Origin: Aurantiochytrium sp. KH105
Lineage: Eukaryota > Sar > Bigyra > Thraustochytrida > Thraustochytriidae
NCBI GenBank assembly: GCA_003116975.1
Contig: BGKB01000037.1
Location: 124,001-188,000 of the forward strand
Direction of reading: 5' to 3'
DNA length: 64,000 bases
Part shown: positions 20,601-29,349 of the stretch, one piece after another
Layout of the letters: each line of letters opens with the position of its first letter
How positions within the stretch are numbered: position 1 is the first letter of the stretch
Made by a program: the position numbers and the translations under genes
Notes under the pieces: model-generated
Seen by the model: the letters and a program-made list of their open reading frames with translations, nothing else
Told to the model about the DNA's origin: nothing
Database searches by the model: none

Positions 20601-23428
20601 TAGAGCAGAAAGATTTCGACAATGCGAAAGAAGCGCAGACTTGCGGAGAGCGGCGCACGCTGAAGTTGGAGAGCGTCGGCTTGCGCGCAGAGCAAGTTGC
20701 GGACGAAGTTCACACTGTCTCGATTCCAACCAGAGAGCACAGCGGTCTCGAATATAATTTGATCGAGGCCCCTGAGGTTGTACAAGCCGCGGGTCGGATG
20801 GCTCCGAAGCGTGCTCATGCAAAGCATCTCCACAATGCGGTGCAAGATGTAGTCGGTCGCTTCGTCGCGAAAGTCGCGGTCACGCGGAATGGTCTGCAAA
20901 AGACGCAAAAGGCCCGTACGCCACCCTTGCGAGGAGTGAAAAATGTGCAGATTCTGGGCGCTGCTCGCACACAGGGTGAACAGAGCGCCGACAAACTCCT
21001 TACGGACGAGATTGTCGCTCATCCAGCCGAGCATGCACAGAAGCACGGGAACGAGCTCTTGTGCGGCCACGCTAACAAGCTGCGTGAACGGGTTAGTGGT
21101 CTGAAAGTGATGTGCGTCGAGCGGCTCGACGAGCTGTCCGGTAATCAGCTCAAAGAGGGTAGCGCAGTCCATGTACTCGATGCCACCGGCAAAGGAATTT
21201 CGCATAGAACCAACGTCGTGCGAAGCGGACCAACTTTGCGTGGCGGCGGACTTGCTCGTCCAAATTCGCTTGTCCGCAGAGAAAGCTTCGTGCTCAGGAA
21301 TGCTAATGTCGGTGAGCCTTGGAAAGTGAAAGTTAGCTTCCAGTCCAAGTGCGCTGCCGTCACGGACACAAGAAGCGAGGTCATCCGAGCGAAACGTATG
21401 TACAGAGCCTACAAGAGACATGCTGGAGCGACGCGCCTGCATGACAAGCTGGGCGAGGCGCGAAGATCGCAAACCGGACATGCGAAGGTCCGAGGTGCGT
21501 CCAAAGAGGTCCGATCGACGAGACATGAGATCAGAGGTGCGGGCATCAGCGTCGGCGCTACTAAGGTTCGACGCGCGAACGCCAAGGGCGGAACCGGCTG
21601 GGGCACCGCCACCTGAATACCCTTCGTGATGAATGGGAGCCATTTGCGGCTTGCGCTCGAGCCCTGGCCGTGTCGGAAGGCCAGTCAGGTCCGTCTGGCG
21701 ACGCGGTTCCTGCTGTGCATGGTGGTGATTATAGTGGTGGTGATGATGTTGGTGGCTGCTCAACCCAAGCGAGCTACCCGCAGATATTCCTCGCCCGGGC
21801 ATAGAAATGAGCTCGCTCTGACGCGCGGCCGAGGAGAGCGTGGCAAGACCACTTTCCCGCGTGGTGTATGTATGCTTGTATGCGAACTCTGACTTTCTCC
21901 TTCCCGTGGACATCGGCATGAGGCCTTGGTGGTGAGCCCCTGGTTGATGGGCGCGCCGGAGATCAGAAGCCCGCCCTGGGTCACCTGTTTCGAAAAAGGC
22001 GCTGCCTCCTCGCCCGCCAGTGCTGCTGAGGCTACTAAAGTGACTCATTCCACTGGCTGTCGTCGCCGCAGGATTACTGCTAAGACTACTTCCGGTGCTG
22101 CTACTCGGCGCGACGAAGCTTCCAGCGGCGGCAATTTTTGGAGTTGCACGAGCCACAACGGAGCCCGAGGCGCGTTCGTGCGTGGAAACGCTACCCGTCT
22201 CGAAACTTGTATTGCTTGCCTCGCGACGAGCGCTTCCCATAGCGCTGAAGGGGCCGTTTTCTGACGAGGAATGCCCTGACTGCGAGCCAACGGAGCCCAA
22301 GGCGAACGAAGTTCGGCTGCCCCTTCGCCTCCCACGCTGCTCGAGCTGAACGGCACGCGTGAGGAGGGACTGCGCGAAGGCGCGACGTACAAGGACATTC
22401 CGCATTTGCGAGTGCCTTGGTTTATCGAGAGCCGCACAAGACAATTGGTCAAGAATCTCCTCTGGGGGCGCGGCAACGAGAGTCTGCACGGAGAGGAGCT
22501 CGAGTGAGAACATGCCGCATTCAAATGCCTCAAGACCGACCAGAAACTCATCGCAGCGGTCATGCTGCGCGCACGCGTGCAGGGCCCGCCACATTCCTTT
22601 GACAGCCCAGCGCCGCACATCGCGATCTGCGCAGGCTTGAAGCACGTCGAGACATTCGAAGAAGAAAAATACGCATCGCTGCGGGGGTTGCGAAGTCCCA
22701 GGGTTGGCGGCTGCGTCTTTCTCATGGCTAGATTCTGCCTCATTTTCCGCGGCAGCCTGGCCTGCGTTGGATTGAGAGGTTTCTTGCACCTCCTCGGCAA
22801 TTTCCGAGGAGAAGTGGAGCTCGGCGTTGAGTTCGTCGAGCTCTAATAAGCAGTCGAGGAGCGTGATGCATTCCTCGGCACTAAATAGGATGGCTGCGAT
22901 GGCTCGCATGGCCTCGGCTGGGTTTGAAGGGCTAATTGGCAAAAGGTCGGATGAGAGGCTGTCGCCGGTCGTCATTGTCGAAAAAGTGCCCGCGAGCGCG
23001 TCTGACACGACGGCGTCTTGTGAGCACACTCTTTGCAGGCGATCGAGGCAGTGGAGCGCCCCTGTGCTTTCGTCGGACTCGGCGGCGAGGAAAAGCGCAT
23101 CCATGATGACTTTCCACAGAGGCTGAACGGGCCCGAGGCGTGGCAGTGAGAGTGTTTCGGGGGTATTTGCATCGAGCTTCTCGCTGAAGAGGTCGCCCGG
23201 GGCTGCATCGACATCTCTGCTGTCGCTGCTGTTCCCACTATCATTACGTTTAAGTCTTCCAAGACGGGATGCGAGTTCGTGCTGCTCTTCTCTTACGGTA
23301 TGAGATGCAGACTGTCGGCTGCGTTCCGCGTCTTCGTCATTCTCTTCTTCCCCTCGTCGCCCATCAACCGTTGCGACGTCGCGCAAAGGTGCGTGTTGCC
23401 CTTCGCAGCGACCACTGCCCTTCCGCAT
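17603..23428 (-). CDS. Giant 1941-residue protein with multiple LIM-type zinc modules and a C-terminal GYF_2 domain
   Basis: The start is ATG 23428 and the frame is intact for 5.8 kb. Residues 1-110 are acidic/Ser-rich. Residues 110-340 and about 760-980 look like helical (ARM-like) repeats. Residues 370-700 are Ser/Gly/His-rich and disordered. An acidic stretch lies near 1150-1210. A long Cys/His region at about 1410-1775 contains several LIM-like double zinc modules (CPICKEH, HLRCYTCSR, CAECNAQ, CASCGQE, HMCCARCGW, CVACLDA, CLKCNSCHR, CDECCETQY, CVVCMQP, CRCSCCDTS), with one more CxxC pair near 1330. The last 55 residues (FLYIDRTGAQQGPVSGEELY onward) are a GYF_2 (DUF4339) domain. LIM domains bind proteins, often cytoskeletal; GYF_2 is a predicted peptide-binding domain. 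A cytoskeletal or membrane scaffold is the best guess. Confidence 0.8.
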   Translation of the reverse strand: MRKGSGRCEGQHAPLRDVATVDGRRGEEENDEDAERSRQSASHTVREEQHELASRLGRLKRNDSGNSSDSRDVDAAPGDLFSEKLDANTPETLSLPRLGPVQPLWKVIMDALFLAAESDESTGALHCLDRLQRVCSQDAVVSDALAGTFSTMTTGDSLSSDLLPISPSNPAEAMRAIAAILFSAEECITLLDCLLELDELNAELHFSSEIAEEVQETSQSNAGQAAAENEAESSHEKDAAANPGTSQPPQRCVFFFFECLDVLQACADRDVRRWAVKGMWRALHACAQHDRCDEFLVGLEAFECGMFSLELLSVQTLVAAPPEEILDQLSCAALDKPRHSQMRNVLVRRAFAQSLLTRAVQLEQRGRRRGSRTSFALGSVGSQSGHSSSENGPFSAMGSARREASNTSFETGSVSTHERASGSVVARATPKIAAAGSFVAPSSSTGSSLSSNPAATTASGMSHFSSLSSTGGRGGSAFFETGDPGRASDLRRAHQPGAHHQGLMPMSTGRRKSEFAYKHTYTTRESGLATLSSAARQSELISMPGRGISAGSSLGLSSHQHHHHHYNHHHAQQEPRRQTDLTGLPTRPGLERKPQMAPIHHEGYSGGGAPAGSALGVRASNLSSADADARTSDLMSRRSDLFGRTSDLRMSGLRSSRLAQLVMQARRSSMSLVGSVHTFRSDDLASCVRDGSALGLEANFHFPRLTDISIPEHEAFSADKRIWTSKSAATQSWSASHDVGSMRNSFAGGIEYMDCATLFELITGQLVEPLDAHHFQTTNPFTQLVSVAAQELVPVLLCMLGWMSDNLVRKEFVGALFTLCASSAQNLHIFHSSQGWRTGLLRLLQTIPRDRDFRDEATDYILHRIVEMLCMSTLRSHPTRGLYNLRGLDQIIFETAVLSGWNRDSVNFVRNLLCAQADALQLQRAPLSASLRFFRIVEIFLLYMPSKDEALLGYSNQWSRVARRARRTARAGSERSSQYRDSLDTSALMNSEDEGHGIEAGLAAGDNTTSLSSARANAERRAARADSESKMSMISLPESEQGTTQGDASRESEPRSRDQCFVSTATADLDEERKFSHSVNEESDIDVENDTYDQELAGAIARMALERPARLRASPGEYRDEVHSDIDDEDDFDFGAKNLHDDDDDECEAEDQDEQGESAGEYAGARSGRGGYKEENWLWEPVLSQCSPIEMAENQVDFLEFQLLELRRGVDFGMHLDKECARFVDRDFAQHMLAMLENVVQAFANKTREQDHPLNMHMRGHEGKCIENLCERMHALVDALDRAEAVIEEEDALEMHESKHGLRRRIFLFDTQYAIIQARGRTSKSCACLYCANMRLTDEAVATGLERLSTRPGSSRSAHGLQGLQGGKDGTQLRNESEHLVLREGSDAVERPRPIVSAEAPDVDEALSRLLDARRICPICKEHVDVSMPASLPHWGLGLGSADVKRGDALGAGTCVSQSNMSVSHVIRSHSSTNPAIRLRPPSPRLAQLHGDEAREEVVLWKGFAWHKVHLRCYTCSRVIDPNDDDDPPQIDRIGGCWPYCAECNAQLVRKCASCGQEGPQPSVFPCHRTWHEDHMCCARCGWAASLAVVPSTAPDASSRNPRNMLLCKPHEDEEELPQCVACLDAIKEPSQGVMLEPGIHLHRQAQCLKCNSCHRALTLETARRSPLDKYKLLVFCDECCETQYRPSCVVCMQPVLSSSTRRVLIPTRAGRIDEDPIELVEQVCTGDDGRLRCHDDCCRCSCCDTSLHDSVCYVRPAADMSHYELFCERDIIRLDLTQNMYESGPVSQAQTSSSLVASPTCSSNTDDVQHTDALMAIQRGGEKDLSGDSHRLKSETLPDVEDNSDPFGLHGSDVQLVEEEGEDDDAAEDGTSASGESGQAQAVNIGSFLYIDRTGAQQGPVSGEELYQLAVNGSIDANTHVWTPGLAQWKPLSQLSQHSL

Positions 23429-23838
23429 GCCGAGCGTCCGACCGCCGCGACAGCCGGATTAGGCTGTCTGGCTGTCTGTCTGTCTGGCGGGCGGGCGGGT
23501 GGGCGGAAACCCGCGCCCTCGCGTCAAGTCAGCCAGCCCGTCAGCAGCAGAAGCGCACTACACGCAAGAGTGATAGATACACTGGCCGGCCTGTTTTCGT
23601 CGCCTCCTTCTCTTGGCCAAGATCTTGGTTGATCTTCCTCGCCTTGCCTGCCAGCCTCTGCAGCCAGCCAGAACGTGGCGTGCGGTGCGGCTCGGCCTGC
23701 TGGTCCGGTCGACCGAGGACGCTCCTCTTCCCCGAGCGTTTTCGCCGTGCGAGAGGCCAGCGACCCCTGCTCGCTTGCTTGCTTGCTCGCTTTTGCTTGC
23801 TAGTATCTATCTCGCTCACCCTTGAGATTCTGCGGATG

Positions 23839-23871
23839 GTCGAGTCGAGTCGAGTCGAGTCGAGTCGAGTC
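23839..23871 (+). repeat. (GTCGA)n pentanucleotide microsatellite
   Basis: About 6.5 perfect copies of GTCGA. The same pentamer recurs at 31409-31430, just upstream of the DJ-1-family ATG. Confidence 0.95.
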
Positions 23872-23916
23872 CAGGTCAGGTCGGGTCGGGCTGGGCCCAC
23901 ACGGCGCCTGGGAGGC

Positions 23917-24018
23917 CCTGCTTCGCGCGCCCTGCGTATAGCTTCGACTTTCGCGCGCCTGCTTCGCGCGCCCTGCGTATGGCTTCGACTTTTGCGCGCC
24001 TGCTTCGCGCGCCGTGCC
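23917..24018 (+). repeat. 41-bp minisatellite, about 2.5 copies
   Basis: Units start at 23917, 23958 and 23999, each beginning cctgcttcgcgcgcc. The first two complete units differ at only about two positions; the third is partial and runs into CTCTG repeats. Confidence 0.9.
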
Positions 24019-24030
24019 TGGCTCTGCCTG

Positions 24031-24062
24031 GCTCTGCTCTGCTCTACTCTGCTCTGCTCTGC
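24031..24062 (+). repeat. (CTCTG)n microsatellite
   Basis: Nearly perfect pentamer copies. A related CTCTG/CTCCG block lies at 24216-24262 and a short one near 24348-24367, all in the leader region between the LIM and sHSP-like genes. Confidence 0.9.
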
Positions 24063-25384
24063 GCCGCGTCGGCGCTTTCTCTGCTCTGGCTGCTGCCCAG
24101 CAGCTGCTGCTGTTTCTGTCTGCTGCCCGCACCAGCGCAGCGCAGCGCCCGCCGCTCCGGAGGCTCGCTCGCTGCGCTGCCGCGCCGCCGTCGCGACCGA
24201 GCCCGCCCGCGTCTCGACTCTGCTCTGCCCTACTCCGCTCTGCTCCGCTCTGCTCCGCTCTGCTGCACGCCGCGGCCGCCCCTGCAGCGGGCTTGGTTTT
24301 TGAAAACCCGTTCGAACGTCCTCTCCTCGCGCGCGAGGATGCCCGATCTGCTCTGCTCTGCTCTGCTCGCTCGCTCCGCGTCCCGCCTCCTCCTCTGTCC
24401 CGAGGCGCGCGCCTTGGAGGCGGGCTTCCACGGCGGGCGCCGCTGTCCCGCCCGCGCCGGGTCCCGTCCCTTCCGCTCGCTCTCCTCGCCGCGGCGCTCG
24501 CTCGCCTCGCGCGAGCCCGCCAGCCCCGCCGGTTCCTCGATTGCATCCTCCCTCTCGCGCTGCTCGCCGCGCAGGCTCGCCTCGCCGCGCCGCGCCGCGC
24601 GCCCTGCTCGCCCGCTTCCCGGCGGCGCCATCCCCCGCGCCATCCCCGTCCATGGGCGCGGCGCCGGCGGCTCCGCGCCTGCCTGCCTGCTGCTGCTGCT
24701 ACGCCGCCGCGCCTGGCCGGCCGGGGACGGTGCGCCGCCGTGCACCTCGCGCACTGCGCCCGCCGCGCCGCCCCTGCGACAGAGGGGTCGCCGCGCGAGC
24801 CAGCGCCGGCACACGTGCAGAGAGAGAGAGGCCTGCATGCATGCCTTCACTGTGAGCTGCCTCATGCGCGCCCGTGGGCCGAGGTAGCGGTCGAGTCTCC
24901 GCGCGACCAGGGCGGCTTGCAGCGGCGGCGGCAGAGGAAGGCCACGCACCTCGCCGTCGGGCCGGCAGCGCGGACAGCCGCCACGCCGACTTGACGGAAG
25001 CGCGAGCTGAGTTGGGTGCGCCCAGGTCGCAGTCGGGTTCAACGCCGCGAGGAAAAAGAAAAAGGGTTCCGCAAACGCGGCGCGCGCTGCTTCTGCTTTC
25101 GCGAACATTCGCGGGAACGAAAGAACGCTCTGGAAAACGGGAACGGGAGGGGGACGCGCGGCGGGCGTCCCTCCACGTTGGAGGGCCAGCACAGCACAGG
25201 CGATTCCGAGAGCGCCTATACCCATGCACGCACCCAAAAGCCGAGCCGCGGTCGAGGTGCATTGGCAGCGCCCAGACCCGAAACCATCCGCCGCAGACCT
25301 GAACGAGGAACAGACACAGACACAGACAGGCAAAGGCAGGAGGGGGCAACGCCACGCTGGGGAGTGAGTCGAGAGGAGTAGATC

Positions 25385-25674
25385 ATGACGCGCGTCGCGG
25401 TGTTCTTGGCGGGCCTCGTGCTCGCACTCGCGGTGCTCGCCGACACGACACCGCGGACCCAAGCCTTCGGAATTTGGGACAAACACTTTGGTGGGCCGGG
25501 ATTTGGACACCCGTCCGCAATGTTTGCGCGGCCGAGTCTCGGCCCGTCCTGCGACGTGTGGCCCCACCAGGCCAAGTGCCAGCAGGCTGCTTCGTGGCGC
25601 CAACAGCAGCAACGGCAACAGCAGCTTCGCCAACAAGAAGAACGTCGACGACAATATATTCTCCAAAAGCAACG

Positions 25675-25729
<55 letters not shown>

Positions 25730-26284
25730 CTGCGCGAGCGCCTGTTTCGTGTCGTTGACACAGGCGAGACATACGAGGTCCGCGTAGAGGCCCCCGAGCG
25801 CCAGAAGCAAGGCCTCTTCGATCTTCGTGTCGAGGACGAACCTCACAGCGGCAACAAGCTCTTGCACATTACCGATCGCGCAGCGCCCGGACGCTTTGAT
25901 CGCGAATTTAAACTGCCCCAAGGCATCACAGACAAGGATGTGCGCGTTCGCTGGGACCGTGACTTTCTCACGCTCATCGTGCCCAAGCCGCCAGTCGAAG
26001 CGCCACAAACACAAGAGACTCTTGTCATTTCTGGACAGCCACAGGCAACAGCAGCCAAACTCCCCAAGGTCGAGCTGAAGTCCTCGTCGCATGCCACAAC
26101 GCAAGCGCAGCCATCGCCGCATGGTGCGGTTGGAGCACCATCAGCAGCAGAAGCTGAAGACGATCTTCTCATCGAGGACGTCGCTGCAGACGACGATAAC
26201 GACGAGGACGACGGAGATCTAGAACTCGAGGAAGACGCAGCATCAGGGTACGTCGACAACCTCGGCATTTTCCGCGAGTACTAG
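25385..26284 (+). CDS. Signal-peptide-bearing small heat-shock (alpha-crystallin-like) protein with polyglutamine
   Basis: The 299-residue product starts at ATG 25385 with a clear signal peptide (VAVFLAGLVLALAVLADTTP). A Gln/Arg-rich region follows, containing sixteen uninterrupted Gln codons. Residues about 115-205 look like an Hsp20/alpha-crystallin domain: beta-rich, with GRFDREFKLPQGITDKDVRV followed by LTLIVPKP, which is the usual core GxFxRxFxLPxxV...LTVxxPK. The C-terminal 60 residues are strongly acidic. Small heat-shock proteins normally act in cytosol or organelles as ATP-independent holdases; the signal peptide predicts the secretory pathway or cell surface. There is no KDEL. It converges with the J-protein gene at 26528. 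Confidence 0.78.
25679..25726 (+). repeat. Uninterrupted (CAG)16 coding polyglutamine tract
   Basis: Sixteen consecutive CAG codons inside the sHSP-like CDS, with more mixed CAA/CAG Gln codons just upstream. Pure CAG without CAA interruption is expected to be length-unstable. Confidence 0.95.
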
Positions 26285-26527
26285 ATGGTGAAAAAAGTCG
26301 CAAGTATTGTGTGTAAATAGATTCCAAAACAAATGTAGCTGCAAGTTTTTATCCCCATCCCTGGCTTATGATGATGATTTACTTGCCATGAACACAACGA
26401 TCTAGGCCGCGGCGAAACGAAGTTTCTCCTGTTTGTGCGTTTACTTTCCCTGCCGGCTATTGTCTATTGGCCAAGCTCGCCGACTGACTGACTATCTGAC
26501 CGCCTGGCAGTGAATCTACTAATCTAT

Positions 26528-26981
26528 TTATCTACGTGGGCGAAAAAGTGAAGCAATCCCCTCGACGATACGTTGAAAGAATCGCCGGATACCGTTGGCA
26601 ATCTGTGCAAAGGTTCGCAAGACCCACAACTTCATGCCCATTTTCATCGTCTCGTAAATCATACTGCGAAAGACATTGCCCAGCATTTCCTGCTGGCGCC
26701 GAGCCTCCGCCTGGCGATCCTGGTCCATGCGGCCTTGCTGTTGCTGCTGCTGCCGCCTCTGCTGTTCGTTAATATTCTGAAAGATGTTGTTGAAAAAAGA
26801 AGCGTCTCCGAATTGGTTTCCGCCAAACCCGGAGTCGAGGTTCTCGTCGTGCACAGTGCGAGCCTCCGAGCCGTCCCGGTACTTGTAAATGGTCGTCCTT
26901 CGAAGTTTACGCTGGCCATTCGGAGTGATGATCACCTGTTCGATGGTCTGCGTTCCAATGGGCTGCTCCTGCTGGCGGTAC

Positions 26982-27014
<33 letters not shown>

Positions 27015-27775
27015 CGCTGCTGCTGTTGCTGCTGCTGACCACCTCGCTGTTGCTGCTGCCATTGCTGCTGCATACGTTGAGCACGGAGCAACTCTTGCCA
27101 CACATTCTGATTGCCAAAACCTCCGCGCTCCATCTCGCGAAAAAGACGATTTATGTCTTCGTTGCGGAAAATGTGCCGAAACAATTCCTCCGGGTCCACA
27201 TACTGGCCTTGAAAGCCGCCCTGACCGTATTGCTGGTAGCCCGACTGCTGGTAGCCTCCGGGCCCTTGGCCAAATCCACCGCTACCAGGACCGGCGCCAG
27301 ATCCAGCCCTGCTGCCCCCGCCCCCCGAAAGTTGGTGGTAGGCTTCAGACACCTCCTTGAACTTTTTCTCTGCTGCCTTTTTGTTCTCCTCCGTGTCGTT
27401 CATATGCCTGTCCGGATGATACTTGAGCGCGAGCTTCTTGTACGCCTTCTTGATGTCATCCTTGGAAGCGCCGCGCTGGAGTCCAAGCACAGTATACGGA
27501 TCTTGCCACGCCGCAGAAGCTAGAGCACGCCGTCCGGAGGCCCATACCCCGGGAGCGAGCCGAGCTGTCCTCTCCGCCAAGCGCGGAGTCGCTGCCGTCG
27601 TCGCTGCCACTGACGCTCTGGTCCTCATCCTCGTCCTCGAGCTCATGCCGAGCCTCCACAACCCCGTCGCCAGCGTCCTTTGCTGCGGCTCCAGGCTCGC
27701 GCGGAGGGGCAATGAGCCCTGCCACCGCCCTGCGCTCCTCGCCACGCCATCGCGCGCACGTATCGCCGAGAGCAT
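26528..27775 (-). CDS. DnaJ/Hsp40 J-domain protein with mitochondrial-type presequence and polyQ
   Basis: The start is ATG 27775. The first 90 residues are rich in Arg, Ser and Ala and nearly lack acidic residues, as expected for a mitochondrial presequence. The J domain spans about residues 92-152 ([20 protein letters not shown] onward) with the Hsp70-activating HPD near residue 120. A Gly/Gln-rich linker and long Gln tracts (around 26980-27070 on the DNA) follow, then a basic amphipathic C-terminus. There are no CxxCxGxG zinc repeats, so it is not a type I DnaJ. Expected role: co-chaperone of mitochondrial Hsp70. Targeting is inferred from composition only. Confidence 0.85.
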
Positions 27776-27898
27776 CTTCGCCTGGCCTCTTCGAGGTGAT
27801 CGCGTGAGAGTGGTCGCCGGGTCGGGTCAGTCTTGCAAAAAGGGTATTGCCAGCACGACGCCCGACGCGGCGTCGCGCAAGGCTAAACGGGGGAAGAA

Positions 27899-29303
27899 AT
27901 GCGCTCCTTGAGCGTCCTCGCGGTGGCGCTCGTCGTGCTCGCGGCAGTCAGCCATCTCTTGGGGACTGCTGCCGCTGCCGCTGCTGCTACTGCGAATAAG
28001 GCGGCTTCGGCGGCGTCGGAATCGTCGCACACGAACAACTGGGCGCTCATCGTGGACACCTCGCTGTTCTTCTTCAACTACAGACATGCCGCCAATGCGC
28101 TTTCCATGTACAGGACCGTCAAACAGCTGGGCATTCCGGATAACCAGATCATCCTCATGCTCGCCGACGACATGGCCTGCCACAAGAGCAATCCGCTCAA
28201 AGCGCAAATCTTCAACAACCGCAACCGCCAAATTGAGCTGTACGGCGACACGGTTGAGGTTGACTACCGAGGGGAAGAAGTCACGGTCGAAAACTTTCTG
28301 CGTGTCCTTCTCGGACGACACACTCCTGGGACGCCCGCATCTAAAAGGCTCGACACCAACGAAGGCAGCAATATCTTCATTTACATGTCAGGTACGTGCC
28401 CGTTTTCTTGTCTTTTCTTGTCTTTTCTTGTCTGTCTTTGTCCTGTCTTGTATCATCTTTTCATATCTTTGCGTCCCTGTTAAAACAAAGTCTTGCTGAA
28501 AAATACAAGTTTGTTTTTTGGGCAGCAACGTACGCTTCGCCACGTCTGCGGATTTTTATGTACGCGCCAGATATGAACTGTATGAACTGACATTCGTGAT
28601 TCTTTTGCGATTCATAACAGGCCACGGCGGCGATGAGTTCCTCAAATTCCAGGACACGGAAGAGCTCAGCAGCCAGGACATTGCTGGAGCCTTTGAGCAG
28701 ATGCGTGTCAAGAAGCGCTTCAATGAAATATTCTTTGCCGTCGACACCTGCCAAGCCGCTACCATGTACAATCACTTTGATACCCCCGGCATTGTGGCGG
28801 CCGGGTCTTCAACGCGCAACGAGAACTCATATTCACACCACAGCGATGGCCACCTTGGTACGGCAGTCATTGACAGGTTCACGTACTACATGCTCGAATT
28901 TATGGACCGTCGTGGAGACAAGGCCAACTTGGGCGACCTCATGCGCTATTTGACACCACAGCGTCTGATGTCAACCGCCGCCATGGACACGAGCAAGTTT
29001 TCGCGGCCTGTCAAAAGCGTTGCGCTCACCGACTTTCTTGGTTCCGTGCTCAAGATCGACACTACTGTTGCCACGGCACCGTACAAGCCGCTCGAGACAC
29101 GAGCATTCAAATCCACGGACTCCGTGGATCCACCCAAAACGACACAACAACAAGCACAACAAGTACGACCTTATCCGATCTATGAGGCGACATTTTAAAA
29201 CCTGAGATCTCTTTTTTGTTTCCCTTCTCTCTCTTTCTCTCTCTATCAGTGGTATCAAAATGAAGAGGAGCAGGGTATCGATTCAGATCCATCGTCTGTC
29301 TGA
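27899..29303 (+). CDS. GPI8: GPI-anchor transamidase catalytic subunit GPI8/PIG-K, spliced
   Basis: GPI8 is the C13-family cysteine protease that cleaves the C-terminal signal of proteins in the ER and attaches the GPI anchor. Exon 1 is 27899-28391, starting with a signal peptide and a match from [20 protein letters not shown]. Intron 1 is 28392-28620 (GTACGT...ACAG), and exon 2 begins at 28621. The joint restores MSG|HGGDE: catalytic His is codon 166 and catalytic Cys (VDTCQA) codon 208, very close to human 164 and 206. At the 3' end the unspliced frame stops at 29198. A GTACGA donor at 29163 and a pyrimidine-tract acceptor ending at 29249 would give a third exon 29250-29303, in frame, ending DSDPSSV (362 residues). 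Either version lacks the usual C-terminal transmembrane helix. Confidence 0.93.
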
Positions 29304-29349
29304 TTGATTGTCTGTCTCGCGATTAGCAAGAAACTTGCTTGCTTGTGAG

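Larger units (their letters stand above)
23429..25384. promoter_or_regulatory. GC-rich divergent intergenic region with many short tandem repeats
   Basis: Nearly 2 kb lies between the LIM gene and the sHSP-like gene. It is very rich in G, C, CTCTG and TCGAG words. Long ORFs cross it on both strands, but all translate to Arg/Ala/Ser/Pro/Cys-rich strings typical of skewed noncoding DNA. It should hold both promoters and leaders. Confidence 0.5.

Noticed and set aside
23839-24062. Tandem repeats considered as a CRISPR-like array
   Set aside because: Units are 5 bp or 41 bp in direct tandem without unique spacers, in a eukaryotic genome.
23269-24994. Overlapping ORFs of 300-370 codons in GC-rich DNA on both strands
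   Set aside because: All are Arg/Ala/Ser/Cys-rich, driven by tandem repeats, with no domain or periodicity.
24230-26122. 630-codon minus-strand ORF
   Set aside because: It is antisense to the signal-peptide sHSP-like gene and to CTCTG-rich leader DNA; the translation is poly-Leu, Arg and Ser low-complexity from the CAG tract and repeats.
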